A model generated the notes under the pieces. The model did no database searches and had not been told where the DNA came from. It worked only from the letters and a program-made list of their open reading frames with translations. From Jacaranda mimosifolia (taxonomy: Eukaryota; Streptophyta; Magnoliopsida; Lamiales; Bignoniaceae): DNA of 64,000 nucleotides. Both the position numbers and the translations under genes were made by a program. Position 1 is the stretch's first letter; each line of letters begins with the position of its first letter. Shown in pieces: positions 35,305 to 45,905 of this stretch. The stretch lies in assembly GCA_018894105.1 (NCBI GenBank), contig CM032125.1:930001-994000 (forward strand). The letters run 5' to 3'.

Positions 35305-38018
35305 TGATCACGCCTGAAATTTAGGGCACAACACAACAATGCCCTAAGTCCAAAAACTCAAAGACACTAAGTCTCAAATCCAATAAAGCATGCTAAATTC
35401 TCAAAAATTTATTTAAATAATCAAAAAATAGATCATCTCAAATGAATAATTAAATACTTGTCTTACAATCAAACTCAAGTACCCAAAACTTCAAAGAAAA
35501 TTTCCTAATAAATTTAAACATCAAATAAAACCTAAAAAAAATACTACTCTCTTGTCACCATCCCAGTACTGCTTACCTTCCTCATCCTAAACTAAGTTAT
35601 TTGCAAATGGCGAATTGATATCTTATGAGCAACACTTCGCCCAGTAAATAAATCTCATTCTTCTTCTATCGAATTTGAGCATGTATAAATATCAAATAGA
35701 AGAAAAGAAACCATTGAAGACATGAATATTTGCTTTCAAAAATAAGACAATTACAACAAAATAACAATTCAATGCAAAAATCAAGAATCATCTTATCAGA
35801 AAAATTTTAGGACATACTTCCAGAGTAATTCAGAACAAAAGTCACACAACTTATCAAAAACTTTCAATTCATTAATTAACCATGCTCATGAACTTTCAGG
35901 ATTCTAATATGTTATTTTGGCCAAGATCTTAACTACAACGCCGTTAAGTGGCTTCAGAATTCTTAACTACAATGCCATTGTGGCTTCAGAATTCTTAACT
36001 ATAATTCCGTTAAGTGGCTTCGAAAATCTTAACTACAACATTCTTAAATGGCTTCAAAAATCTTAACTACAACGCCATTAAGTGGCTTCATAAATCTTAA
36101 CTACAACGCCGTTAAGTGCCGTTAAATGGCTTCAATAAATCTTAACTACAACGTTGTTAAGTGGCTTTAGAAATCTTTGCTACTGTAACCCCGTAACACA
36201 GTTACATAACTCATTCCTACCGACAGTTTCTCAATTATTCAAAGCATAGACTATTTTTATTATTTTTATTTAATAAAGAATACTATTTTTCATGCAAGAC
36301 TCAGAATATTTTGTTTTTACATGCTCAAACCCTAAAAATAAGTTTTATGCACGCAAAGAAAAGGTTTTTGTTTTTATAAATAGTTAAATAATTGTAGACG
36401 GAATAATTCTTCAACAATAAACCATTAGATTAAAGAATTTGATATGTAAAATAATCTATTTTGATGTAGAAATCATTTATGCAGAAAAAATATTTTCAAT
36501 AGAAAGAGAATAGATAGAATATTTTCAATAGAAGGAAGAAAGAAATTTACTTACTATTTCATGCAAAAATCTTTTATGCGAAGAGAATATTTTCAATAGA
36601 AGGAAGGAAGAAATTTACTTGTGCTAAAATCTTAAAGCCCAAAGTTTTCCTCATATTTGATCTACCACTTAAGCATTTTCCACTAGTTCTATGACAAAAA
36701 AAAAAAAAGGATGTTAGTACCCAAGAATGAAAATTCCTATGGATTTTTAAAGAACAAATGAAAATTGGTATTTTTCTTACCTATGCATATGACATCTCTA
36801 TTTCCTATTGTATAGATATTTATACTAACATGTTAGGTATTCTAGATAAAATAAAATTCTTATCTTCTAAAGATGAGAAGATAACTCTATCCTAACTTAG
36901 ATCAAATCTTAATTCCAAATAATGATAACTCAAAGTCACAGATGTAATTCTAAAATCCTAACCTTATCAGGATTGGGTAGTCACTGAACTTCCCAAGCCA
37001 ATGATTAACATTTATCCAAGATCCTAACTCCTATGATTTAATTATTCTAGATTTTGTATAGCTATTATCATAGGTTAGTAATAAAAAGAATATGAAATAT
37101 TCATGAATGTTTGCATAAAAATACAGAGTTACAAAAAAATAAGGTTCTAGGATTCTATATCACCTATATTTACATGGTTTTAGCTAACCAACATGATTAG
37201 ATACCTTATGGGAGTCAAAAACTATCCAAATTGAGTTTAAAATGATGGGAAGACTTCTAGAATTATCCATCTATCCATAAATCCGAAAATTCCATAAAAA
37301 TTAATTTTCATCATCTTTAACTTGATAATAATAAACCTAAGCCCGTAATTACTTTATAATAATTTGTGGGCTTATTTTCTACACTATTTATGGGCTTAAT
37401 CATAACTTAAAATGAATTAAATAGTTTGGATTGTTATTACACTTAACCTAAAAATGCAAATATAATTTATGGGCTTATTTTGATACTTACCTATGGGTTT
37501 TAACAACTTGAATTAAATTAAATGATTTGGGCCAACTAAAACATCTTAAATCACTAATTAAATGTGGACCAAAGAATAATATTCCTTCGCCATAAAGTGG
37601 TATCCATAGTAGCTAGTTTAAAATTATTAACATAGAACTCAATAAGTAAAGTTCCATCAAATAACTAACTTAATAAATTCTAAATCTTCAATTACAACCA
37701 AGCACTCTTTACAAAATTATCAATAATCCAAAGTATATGTCCTCAAGATTGCAAGTAAAAATCAAGATAAGTACCCAAACTAAGATCCTTAGTAACCCCA
37801 AAAAAATTCAATTTATATCCCATAATTATTTTCAATTAAGATCCCTTAAGCATTGATGCAGCCCCAAATAAATTTGTATGCTCAAATTTCTAGGAAAAGA
37901 GAAACCCAAAAATATCAATGAAAAAAAATAAAAATCAACTAATATTACTTCAATATTACTATCATCAAAAATCGTATCCATGCTATAATAATTTCTATAT
38001 AGGACTTGGGGTTTTACA
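35305..38018. repeat. Probable solo LTR, Del/Tekay-like
   Basis: Starts TGATCACGCCTGAAATTTAG and ends GGACTTGGGGTTTTACA. Such 'TGtcACGCC(C)GAAATtt ... GGGGttTTACA' ends are typical of long Del/Tekay LTRs. Like the better-supported solo LTR at 53011-57187, it has a 'tactgtaac' region (36180-36215). No coding sequence inside. No matching target duplication is visible, so the borders are tentative. Confidence 0.45.
35925..36180. repeat. Minisatellite of ~34-base units
   Basis: About seven imperfect units with the core 'cttaactacaacgccgttaag' split by 'tggcttcagaaat'. Each core has CTTAAC/GTTAAG inverted arms around a 9-base loop. Confidence 0.88.
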
Positions 38019-38159
38019 ACATCTTATATCAACAGTCCTTGTATGATATACCGATTTAACGGTTGTTCATTTCCTTACAGCCTCTGCCTCTCTAACAAAC
38101 AAGGTCTAGAGATACTCACTTGTGTATTCTGTTTTGCACATATTATTAATTACAACCAG

Positions 38160-38545
38160 GAAAGCAATTATATATTACTGATATCTGCAGTAGACCCAAA
38201 ATCAAAGAGAAAATATATTTTACTTGCTATGTTTTGAGATATGAGTTTCTCACTGAGCTATTGCATTTTTAACATCTGACCAACCAGATTGTTACACCAA
38301 GTAAACATTTTCTTTTTATATCTAAATTAAAATTATTTGCTAAGCTGATCATTACGTATGAAATTGGTCCTACAGGAACCTTTCATATTATAAAGATAGA
38401 TATAACTTTTAGAAAGTACTCCATTTAATGGCAGTCTTAATTATTGAGTTCAACATTTATAATTTTGGTATGCTCGGTTTGGCCAATTTGTAGACAAACG
38501 ATGCATGAGCACTCTATTTATAATTTTGGGAGAGGGGGTATTGCA
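38160..38545. repeat. NLR-upstream module, copy B
   Basis: Shares 'cccaaaatcaaagagaaaa', 'caaccagatt(a/g)tta', 'atgaaattggtc', and 'ctccatttaatgg..g.ctt' then 'attgagttca' with 11250-11480. It also shares 'ggtttggccaattt' and 'agagggggtatt' with 44090-44150. No NLR coding sequence adjoins it; a Copia element is inserted at its right side. Confidence 0.6.
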
Positions 38546-38810
38546 AAAATATTAAAGGCTATCTTTATTAAGGATATATAGATTGTAACTTTAGCATATC
38601 AATTGTAATCTCTATACTTTAGATACTTTCCTATTCTAGGATCTTATTTCCTCTTTCCTTAGGATTATGTTCCTTTATTAATGCATAAATTATTTGTTTC
38701 CTATCTCTAGGATTTTATTTCTTCTTTAAGCTATGTAATGTTGTGTATAAATATTTCCTCCTTTAATCAATACAATAAGCCCCTTCTAATTGGGCTTTTC
38801 AGCTTCTTTA

Positions 38811-38822
38811 TGGTATCGGAGC
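38811..38822 (+). promoter_or_regulatory. Primer binding site of the Copia element (tRNA-iMet)
   Basis: TGGTATCGGAGC differs by one base from the common Copia primer site TGGTATCAGAGC. It marks the end of the 5' LTR at 38810. Confidence 0.88.
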
Positions 38823-38874
38823 ATTCCACGCTGTAAAGAGCTTCTGATCCTTGGCCTTCACATTACTTTCTGCC

Positions 38875-40746
38875 ATGGAAACCAACACCAGCTCCACCAC
38901 TAGCCTATCGATTAACTCAAACCAACCACCCACCTCACAACCCTCTCTTGGCTCCTTTGTAAGCTTCAATCCATCCACCCAATTGCCTATCAAATTAACT
39001 AGCAATAAAAATTACCTTACTTGGAAGGCCCAATTTGATCTTCTAATTCTTGGCTATGGATTGACATCCTATTGGGCCTGTCAATGGGTAGGGTAACACC
39101 CTACCCAAGCCCAAAATATCAATACTCATACCCTACCCATACCCATACTTATTAAAAATAATGTAATGGGTATGAGTAGGGTCTGTACTCATAAATTACC
39201 CGTGTACCCATATCCAAAAATTACCTATTACTTTATACTTAAATTTAATTTATAAACCTAAAAATTGTTTATACCCATATCAAATTTATATTAATGATAA
39301 ACTTTTTATATATAAAAATTACAAATATGTAAATGAACAGTAACAACAAAATAATTTTCTTCATTAAAAATTAAACTAAATTAATAAAATTAATAAAGTT
39401 AATATATTGGGATAGTAATTTTTTTTTATTAGAATAGCAATAGCAATAGTTGAACATTTTTCATTAATAAAATTAAGAATATTAAAATTAATAGTGGAAT
39501 AAATAATTTTTATAAAACAATTAATAAAATTAATTTTTTAATGAATAAAGTGTATTAATAGAAATTAACAGTTTTTATAAAATTAAATATAGAAAAAAGT
39601 TTTTGCTTTTAAATTATTTTTATTAACTATTTTTTAGTTATATTAATTTAATTAGCAAAAAGTTTAATTGTTAATTATATTAATAAAGTTTAACTATTTT
39701 ATACTATTATATCAATAAAACAATTAATTTAATTAGCAAAAAGTTTAAAATTAAATAATTTAAATTTAATGACTAAATTAAATTAAATATAAAAAATTTA
39801 TTTTTTGTTATCATATGTGAAATAATATTTTTAGTATATATTAAGAAATAAATATGTACATTAAAAACATAAGTCCAATAAATTAGACCTAATGGGTCTT
39901 GGGTTAGATAGAGTAGAGTAGAATTTGGGTCTCATCCTTATAGGTATTTTAGAGTAGGGTAAAATTAGGGTTTCATCCTTTTGAGTATTTTAGGATATGG
40001 ATATGGGTATGGGTAGGGTAATACCTCACCCATTTACAGGCCTACTTCCTATTTACATGGAACATCATTATGTCCTCCATCAACTAATCCGAATCATGAG
40101 TCTTGGCCTCTGTTGATTCTACTATAGCCCCACTTGTATCTACAGCACCTACTGCTCATGTAGCATGGCTGAAACTTGCCCATCAATATGCCAACAAGTC
40201 ACACACGCGTGTTTATGGCCTTTGTGAAACACTTGGTCTTATAACCGAAGGATCCTCCTCCATCTCTCAATATTTGAATGAAATTTGATGCATTGCAGAT
40301 GAGTTAGCAATTTCTAACTATCCTATGCGGCCCGAGGAACTTGTTCTCAAAGCTCTCAATGGTCTTGACCATGAGTATAATGAGATAAGTTTTGTCAATC
40401 GAGCATGTGGCTTACCCCTCTCCTTTGAAGAATTACATGATAAGCTTATAGGCCAAGAAAGTTTTCTTTGTCACAAGCAAGCAAATCGTGATTTGGCCAT
40501 CATAACCGCTTAATTCAACCAGTGGTCCTCCAACACTACAACAAGTCACGAGGCAATAACAACAATTGTCGAACCCAACAACAGTATTCTCTTTCCATGA
40601 GTACCCACTTAGATTCCCGACCACACGAAAATTTTCCTGTTCGCAACAGCTGTAACCCTAATTCAAGCAATCCAGGCAGCAACAATAATAAAAACAAGGT
40701 TTAATGTCAACTCTGTGACAAGTGGGGTCATATAGCAAAGGTGTGT
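38875..40746 (+). pseudogene. Copia gag, split by a MITE
   Basis: ATG at 38875 (METNTSSTTSLSINSNQPP), then LPIKLTSNKNYLTWKAQFDL, LLILGYGLTSY at the point where the MITE enters (39072). Downstream of the MITE: VAWLKLAHQYANKSHTRVYG, LKALNGLDHEYNEI, LSFEELHDKLIGQE, and a CQLCDKWGHIAKVC zinc knuckle at 40705-40746. These are the UBN2-type gag motifs of plant Copia elements. There are stops (40286, 40511, 40702) besides the insertion. Confidence 0.88.
39073..40044. mobile_element. hAT-type MITE in Copia gag
   Basis: Ends TGGGCCTGTCAATGGGTAGG and (reversed) TAGGCCTGTAAATGGGTGAG. It is flanked by the 8-base duplications CATCCTAT (39065-39072) and CTTCCTAT (40045-40052), one change apart. Subterminal DNA is rich in 'gggtatgggtagggt'; the core is very AT-rich and non-coding. 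Removing it rejoins the gag frame around ILGYGLTSY. The 8-bp duplication points to the hAT superfamily. Confidence 0.88.
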
Positions 40747-41935
40747 CGTTCCATGACTCATATTACCTCTAAACCTCAGGCTAATTTTGCTTATAAAGAT
40801 GGCGATAGTTCAGCAAATTCGGTTATGGATACTGGAGCCTTTTATCATATCACATCCGATACACAACACTTGCAATCCTACTTAGAATACACTGGCACAA
40901 ATGAAGTCATTGTTGATGAGGTAATGGTACAAAAATCACTCATACAGGCAACACCACTTTAAGCACTCCTACTCGTTCTTTTGTTCTTAAAGATGTTTTA
41001 TGTGCTCCTTCTATTCAAAAGAACTTAATTTATGTACCTCAATTTTGTTGTCAAAATCGTGCATCAGTTGAATTTTATCCCTTTTACTTTGTTGTGAAGG
41101 ATTTGGAAACGGGGAAGCCTCTAGCTCAAGGACCAAACTAGTGTAGACTTTATCAGTGGACCAACCAAGGATCTCTCAACAGTCCACACAACTATCTCAT
41201 AGCCACCGATCGTCCCTCTCTTTCTCTTTGGCACCATCATTTAGGACATCCGCATCTTCGGACCTTAAAATATCTTATTTCGACTTACAAACTTCCTTGT
41301 AGTTCTTCAAGTAACATTTGTAATTCTTGTTTATGCAATAAAAGTCACCATTTGCCTTTCTCTGCATCTACTTTAAAAAGTACTAGACCTCTTGAATTAC
41401 TTTATAGTCATGTTTGGGGACCTTCCCCTATTATTTCTACTGAGGGCTTTCGATTTTATGTCGTCTTCGTTGATCACTTCACCAAATAGACTTGGCTTTT
41501 TCCCCTCAAATATGATGTTACTCAAATCTTTCTTTCTTATAGAACTTTAGTAGAAAAAAATTTTAACACCTCTATTCTTACCGTTTACTCAAATGGTGGT
41601 GGGAATATACATGTCTCTCCAAATTTCTAACTGATCTGGGAATACAACATTTATCTTCCCATCCCTATACTCCTGAACGAATAAGCAGTGCTGAACGTCG
41701 ACATCGTCACATAATGGAAACTGCTCTTACACTCTTACATCAAGCATTTCTCCCACTTTCCTTTTGGCCCTTTTGCATGTCAAACTGCAGTTCATCTCAT
41801 CAACCAACTAACAACACCTATTCTCCAACAATCCTCCCCTTACCAAAAATTATTCAATCATGCATAATCCCAACTACCACAACCTCAAAACCTTTAATTT
41901 GTGATTATTACACATCGAAGAAAAAACCAAACTAA
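40747..41935 (+). pseudogene. Copia protease and integrase (inactive)
   Basis: Protease: VMDTGAFYHITSD with DTG at 40828-40836. GAG-pre-integrase zinc motif: LWHHHLGHPHLRTLKYL ... CNSCLC at 41228-41340. Integrase core: YSHVWGPSP, where the family has an Asp in place of this His, and VYSNGGG, where the family has Asp in place of Asn. Two of three catalytic residues are therefore altered, on top of stops and frameshifts. Homology fades after 41900. Confidence 0.82.
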
Positions 41936-42407
41936 GACTATTCATACATGTAAGACAGAAGATCATTGCAATCACAACACGTTTGAAAGTTTTAATGGTG
42001 TTTTATTTAAGTAAGTTTTTGGCCAAGTTAACCAATTAGAGTATCGAAAGTTCACAAATATGGTTAAATAAGGAATTGAAATTCATGATAAATTATGCAT
42101 TTCTTTGCTGAACTATATATTCTGGTAGCATGTTTTCAAAAATATTTGATAATGTACGAGATCGATTTTGTATCTAATTATTTCTTTTTTAAAGCGAAAG
42201 GGATATCTTCTTTTATAATTTTATTTTTGTGTGATATTTATATAAGCTCAAATCCGATAGAGAGTGAAGAATTTTATTTATTGTGCCAAGTGTTACTCAT
42301 GCTTTATTTTATTAATCTTTTTGCAGAGAACTTAGTTTAGAATGAGGAAGACGTGTAATTTTTGGGATGGTGATATGAAATCCATTTTCTTTTTAGTATT
42401 GCTTTAG
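41936..42407. other. Spacer between the truncated Copia and a MULE-type element
   Basis: No supported gene or repeat. TTGCTTTAG at its end is the left target duplication of the next element. Confidence 0.5.
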
Positions 42408-43810
42408 GGGATGAATTACAGCTGTCACTCTTGAGGTTTAGCATAATTATGAAAAGGTCCTCATTTTTTCTAAAATTACAAAAATCCTTCAAAGGTTTGT
42501 CACTATCCAACAAATTAACCCAACCATTAGCTACCGTTAGAATTTAAAAAAAAAACACCATTAAAAATGGCATGTGAAATTTTAAAATTATCTTTAATAC
42601 TGAAACCCCAATTTTAACCAGGTCTAACCCTAATCTGTGGACAAAAATGCCTGTATCATCATACTTTGAATTTATATAACAATTAAATAGTAATATTACT
42701 ATACTATAAGGGGTTAATTATAAGAAAACTATAAGGGATTTATATGCATATACATATAAAATATAATACTATATATAACATATATGTATATATACACACA
42801 CCTATTCCCTCCCCCCTTCCCCGCTAGATCTAGCCATGGCGGCCATCGACCTCCATGGTGCGGCGCCTGTCTGGCAGCTGTGACTGCCATGGACAGCAAT
42901 CAAAGGCGGAAGAAGAAGGGTGTGGGAGGCGGGGAGAGGAGTGTTGGGTTTGTGTTTTTTTAAAAAAAAATCTTTTTAAATTAATAGTTGACGTAAAATA
43001 TAAAATTAACTTATTTATTTCTATTTAATATAGTTTTAAATTTTTTGTTTATTGTGTTTTTTAATTGATTAATAAATTTAATTAATTATTTTAGATATAT
43101 TTTTAATTTGGATAAATAATTTAATTACTTTAAGTATCTTCATCTTGGATATGATTATTATTTTGATAAATATTTTATTAAATGTTAAAAAAATTATCTT
43201 TTTTAATTACTAAATAATTTAGTTAAAATACATATAAATTTAAATGTTTTACTTATTTATTATTAATTAGTATATTCTTTTTATGTTATTATGTTTTTAA
43301 TAAATTAACTAAATTTTATTAATTATTTATGATATATTTATATGTTTGAATACATAATTTAATTATTTTAAATATCTTTATTTTAGATATGATTATTGTG
43401 TTAATAAATAGTTTAATTAAATTTAACAAAATTATTTTAAACATTCGTTTAGCTTAATATTGTTTAATATGTAACTCAACTAATCAATTTATTTCTTATT
43501 TAATATTATAAATTAATTTAATTATATAAATAAATATTTTAGAGAGATATATATATATATACTATTCAACATAATTCAAAATGTTAAGATGCCATTATAT
43601 GTAGAGGGGCATTCCGATCTTTTGCTATTTCACCAATTTTCAGCCCTTTTTTTTAAAAAAATTTTGTTGTTTGGACATTTTTAACATTTCACATTTTTCG
43701 TCTACCTTACAAATAGGTTTGTTAATTTGGGGGTATTTTGTAGTTTTTGAAAATGCGAGGACCTTTGCGTTATTACACCTAACCTCAGGGATAGTAGTTG
43801 TAATTCACCC
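42408..43810. mobile_element. Mutator-like non-autonomous element with a GC-rich insert
   Basis: Long terminal inverted repeats of more than 60 bases: left 'gggatgaattacagctgtca', right (reversed) 'gggtgaattacaactactat', continuing into 'ctgaggttt..ataatt' and 'aaggtcctc'. Nine-base duplications TTGCTTTAG (42399-42407) and TTGTTTTAG (43811-43819) flank it with one change. Both are typical of MULEs. The interior is mostly AT-rich and non-coding, except for a sharp GC-rich island at about 42808-42955. Confidence 0.88.
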
Positions 43811-44020
43811 TTGTTTTAGGTTCATCTTTGTCCTTTTGTTTTAAATGTTAGTTTATTGTTGAGAAGATTTTCCTTTTCATATTTTTAATTGTTAGGTTTG
43901 ATTTTAAAAGCAAGTATTTGCAGTATTTTCTATTGTGACAATTTTGGGATTTTCAATATCACTTTTGGGATTTGGTATGCTCAATTTTGATTCAATGGCT
44001 TAGTGTTATGTCCAAATTTG

Positions 44021-44165
44021 TAGCTTGACAGCTCCATCTAATGGCAGGCTTAATTAGTGAGTTCATCATTTTTAATTTTGGCACAGTTGGTTTGGCCAAT
44101 TTTATACAAACCATGAACACTTCATAATTCTAGGAGAGGGGGTATTATAAAAAATTTTAACCACC
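44021..44165. repeat. NLR-upstream module, copy C
   Basis: 'ctccatctaatggcaggctt', 'gagttcatcatttttaattttggc', 'ggtttggccaatttta' and 'aggagagggggtattat' match copy B (38425-38545) and partly copy A (11445-11490). Confidence 0.65.
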
Positions 44166-44189
44166 ATCATTAGTAAACTCTTAAACTAC

Positions 44190-44222
44190 TAATATATATA
44201 TATATATGTATATATATATAAA
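44190..44222. repeat. (TA)n microsatellite
   Basis: An almost pure TA run with one G. Confidence 0.85.
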
Positions 44223-45905
44223 CTAAAAAATTGTAAAAGATGCAAGTTAAATTACAATGAAAAAAAGACATATTTTCATTATATTGTGTCAAACAATGAT
44301 ATTAAACTTTGTATTTGTATATGTCATGATTCCATAATAAAAATATTGATCACGAGTTAGTCAATATTAAAATATATGATGAATTCATTTTAAATTTGTA
44401 TGAGAGGACACACATAAAGAATCTTTTCCTTATTAGTTTGCATTTTATTTCTTATATATAATTTATTATCTAAGATACTTGATATTATATTTATTTTATT
44501 ATAAATATTATATTAATATTTATCACTTTTGTTTTTCTTTCTTTTTTTTGTTTCCATTTTTTACAATAAGTCTCTAACTTGTTTTTATTTTATAATTTGT
44601 ATATTAAATTAGTATGTTTTGCATATTGACAAGGGTATATGGTTGGTTAACATATATTTCCATGACCAAAACAAAAACAAAATAATAAAGAATCAGGTAC
44701 GACTAATTCGCAGTTGATACTAAAATTTTGTAATTTTAACTATGAAATTGACCTAGCTAAATTCGAAGTAGATGCTCTCAACTAACCCCTCCTACGACCA
44801 ATTTGTAACTGATAATTATTTCATTTATGTAGATATTATATAGCTAATCTATTGTGCTTCCAAAAAATGAAGTCTACAAATTGATAGTTAATAATTTTTT
44901 GTTGCTTTTAAAAAAAAAAAATTATACTTGCTATGAAAATTTATAACTATAATTTGTAGTGCTATAGTTATGAAATTAATTTTGTAGTAGATACCTAAGT
45001 CTTTAGTAGTGTTATATGGTACAATAGATTTAGAAAAGAACAAAAGAACGGAGAGATAAAGTTTAAATATAGAGATTAATTACACTTTTAAAAAGGATAT
45101 GTATTAGAAAAACTGATTTTATAAATTGTAAACTAATACTAATATTTAGTTGGAGTTATTAAATCACTCAAATCTTGTGTTATAATACAAATACTAAAAT
45201 TTGCAGTTACTCTTATTCCATCTCAATTTGATTTCCTTTCTTTTTTGTTTAATTTCCAACCGCCCCTCCTCTTCTTCTCTCTTTGATGACAGTTAATTTG
45301 TGCAAAGAAGAAAAGATTACAAAAAATTATTATGAAATACCATTAGGGAAAAAAAAAAGAGAAAAAAAAAAAACAAATCTTAAACTCCAATCTAACACAA
45401 ACTCATTCGTATGTATCTTTTCCATTCTAATAATAAATCACAACCTTATGGGAGTAAAATAATCTTGTACGAGAAATGTAAATAATACTTCTTCTCATAC
45501 AACTTCAGAAAGTCATACAACACAACTGGGATAAAGACTTGATGAAGTCTGAACAAGTCAAAGAGTTCAAAGTTAAATCTATCCAAAAAAAACTTTGCAA
45601 TTAAACCATTAACACTTCATCAAATGTTGTCCATGGAAACAGATATCTCTCCACCCTCTGCTTTTTGAGTTTGAATATATACTGATCAACTCATCATCAA
45701 TGATAATTAAAATCTCTGAAAACTCCAACAGAAAAGAATCAGACAAGGAAACAGATTCATATCAGTGACTACAGGAAAATAGAAATGCTTCCCAAGAAAA
45801 TTTAAGATTAGAGAGTCAAGTCAGGAAGAACAGTAGATGAAATTATATCAGTGGACGAATTAATTCTATATATAAAATTAGGTTATTAAATAAAGACTTG
45901 AACAA
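44223..45905. other. AT-rich 3' flank of the intact NLR
   Basis: No supported gene. A stretch at about 44700-45010 has recurring 'ctataattt', 'tttgtagt' and 'tagttatgaaatt' words that hint at a decayed transposon, but no ends can be fixed. Confidence 0.45.

Larger units (their letters stand above)
38546..41935 (+). mobile_element. Truncated Copia retrotransposon
   Basis: A 5' LTR-like region with a TATA box (TATAAATA near 38736), a primer site for initiator tRNA-Met, gag, protease and integrase follow in order. RT, RNase H and the 3' LTR are missing; homology ends near 41935. A hAT-type MITE interrupts gag. The left LTR border is uncertain because its partner is lost. Confidence 0.85.

Noticed and set aside
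38043..38237. Small plus-strand ORF left of the Copia element
   Set aside because: Its DNA is partly the repeated NLR-upstream module; coding is not supported.
44690..45010. Possible CACTA or other transposon end
   Set aside because: Recurring short words are present, but no pair of ends or target duplication could be matched.
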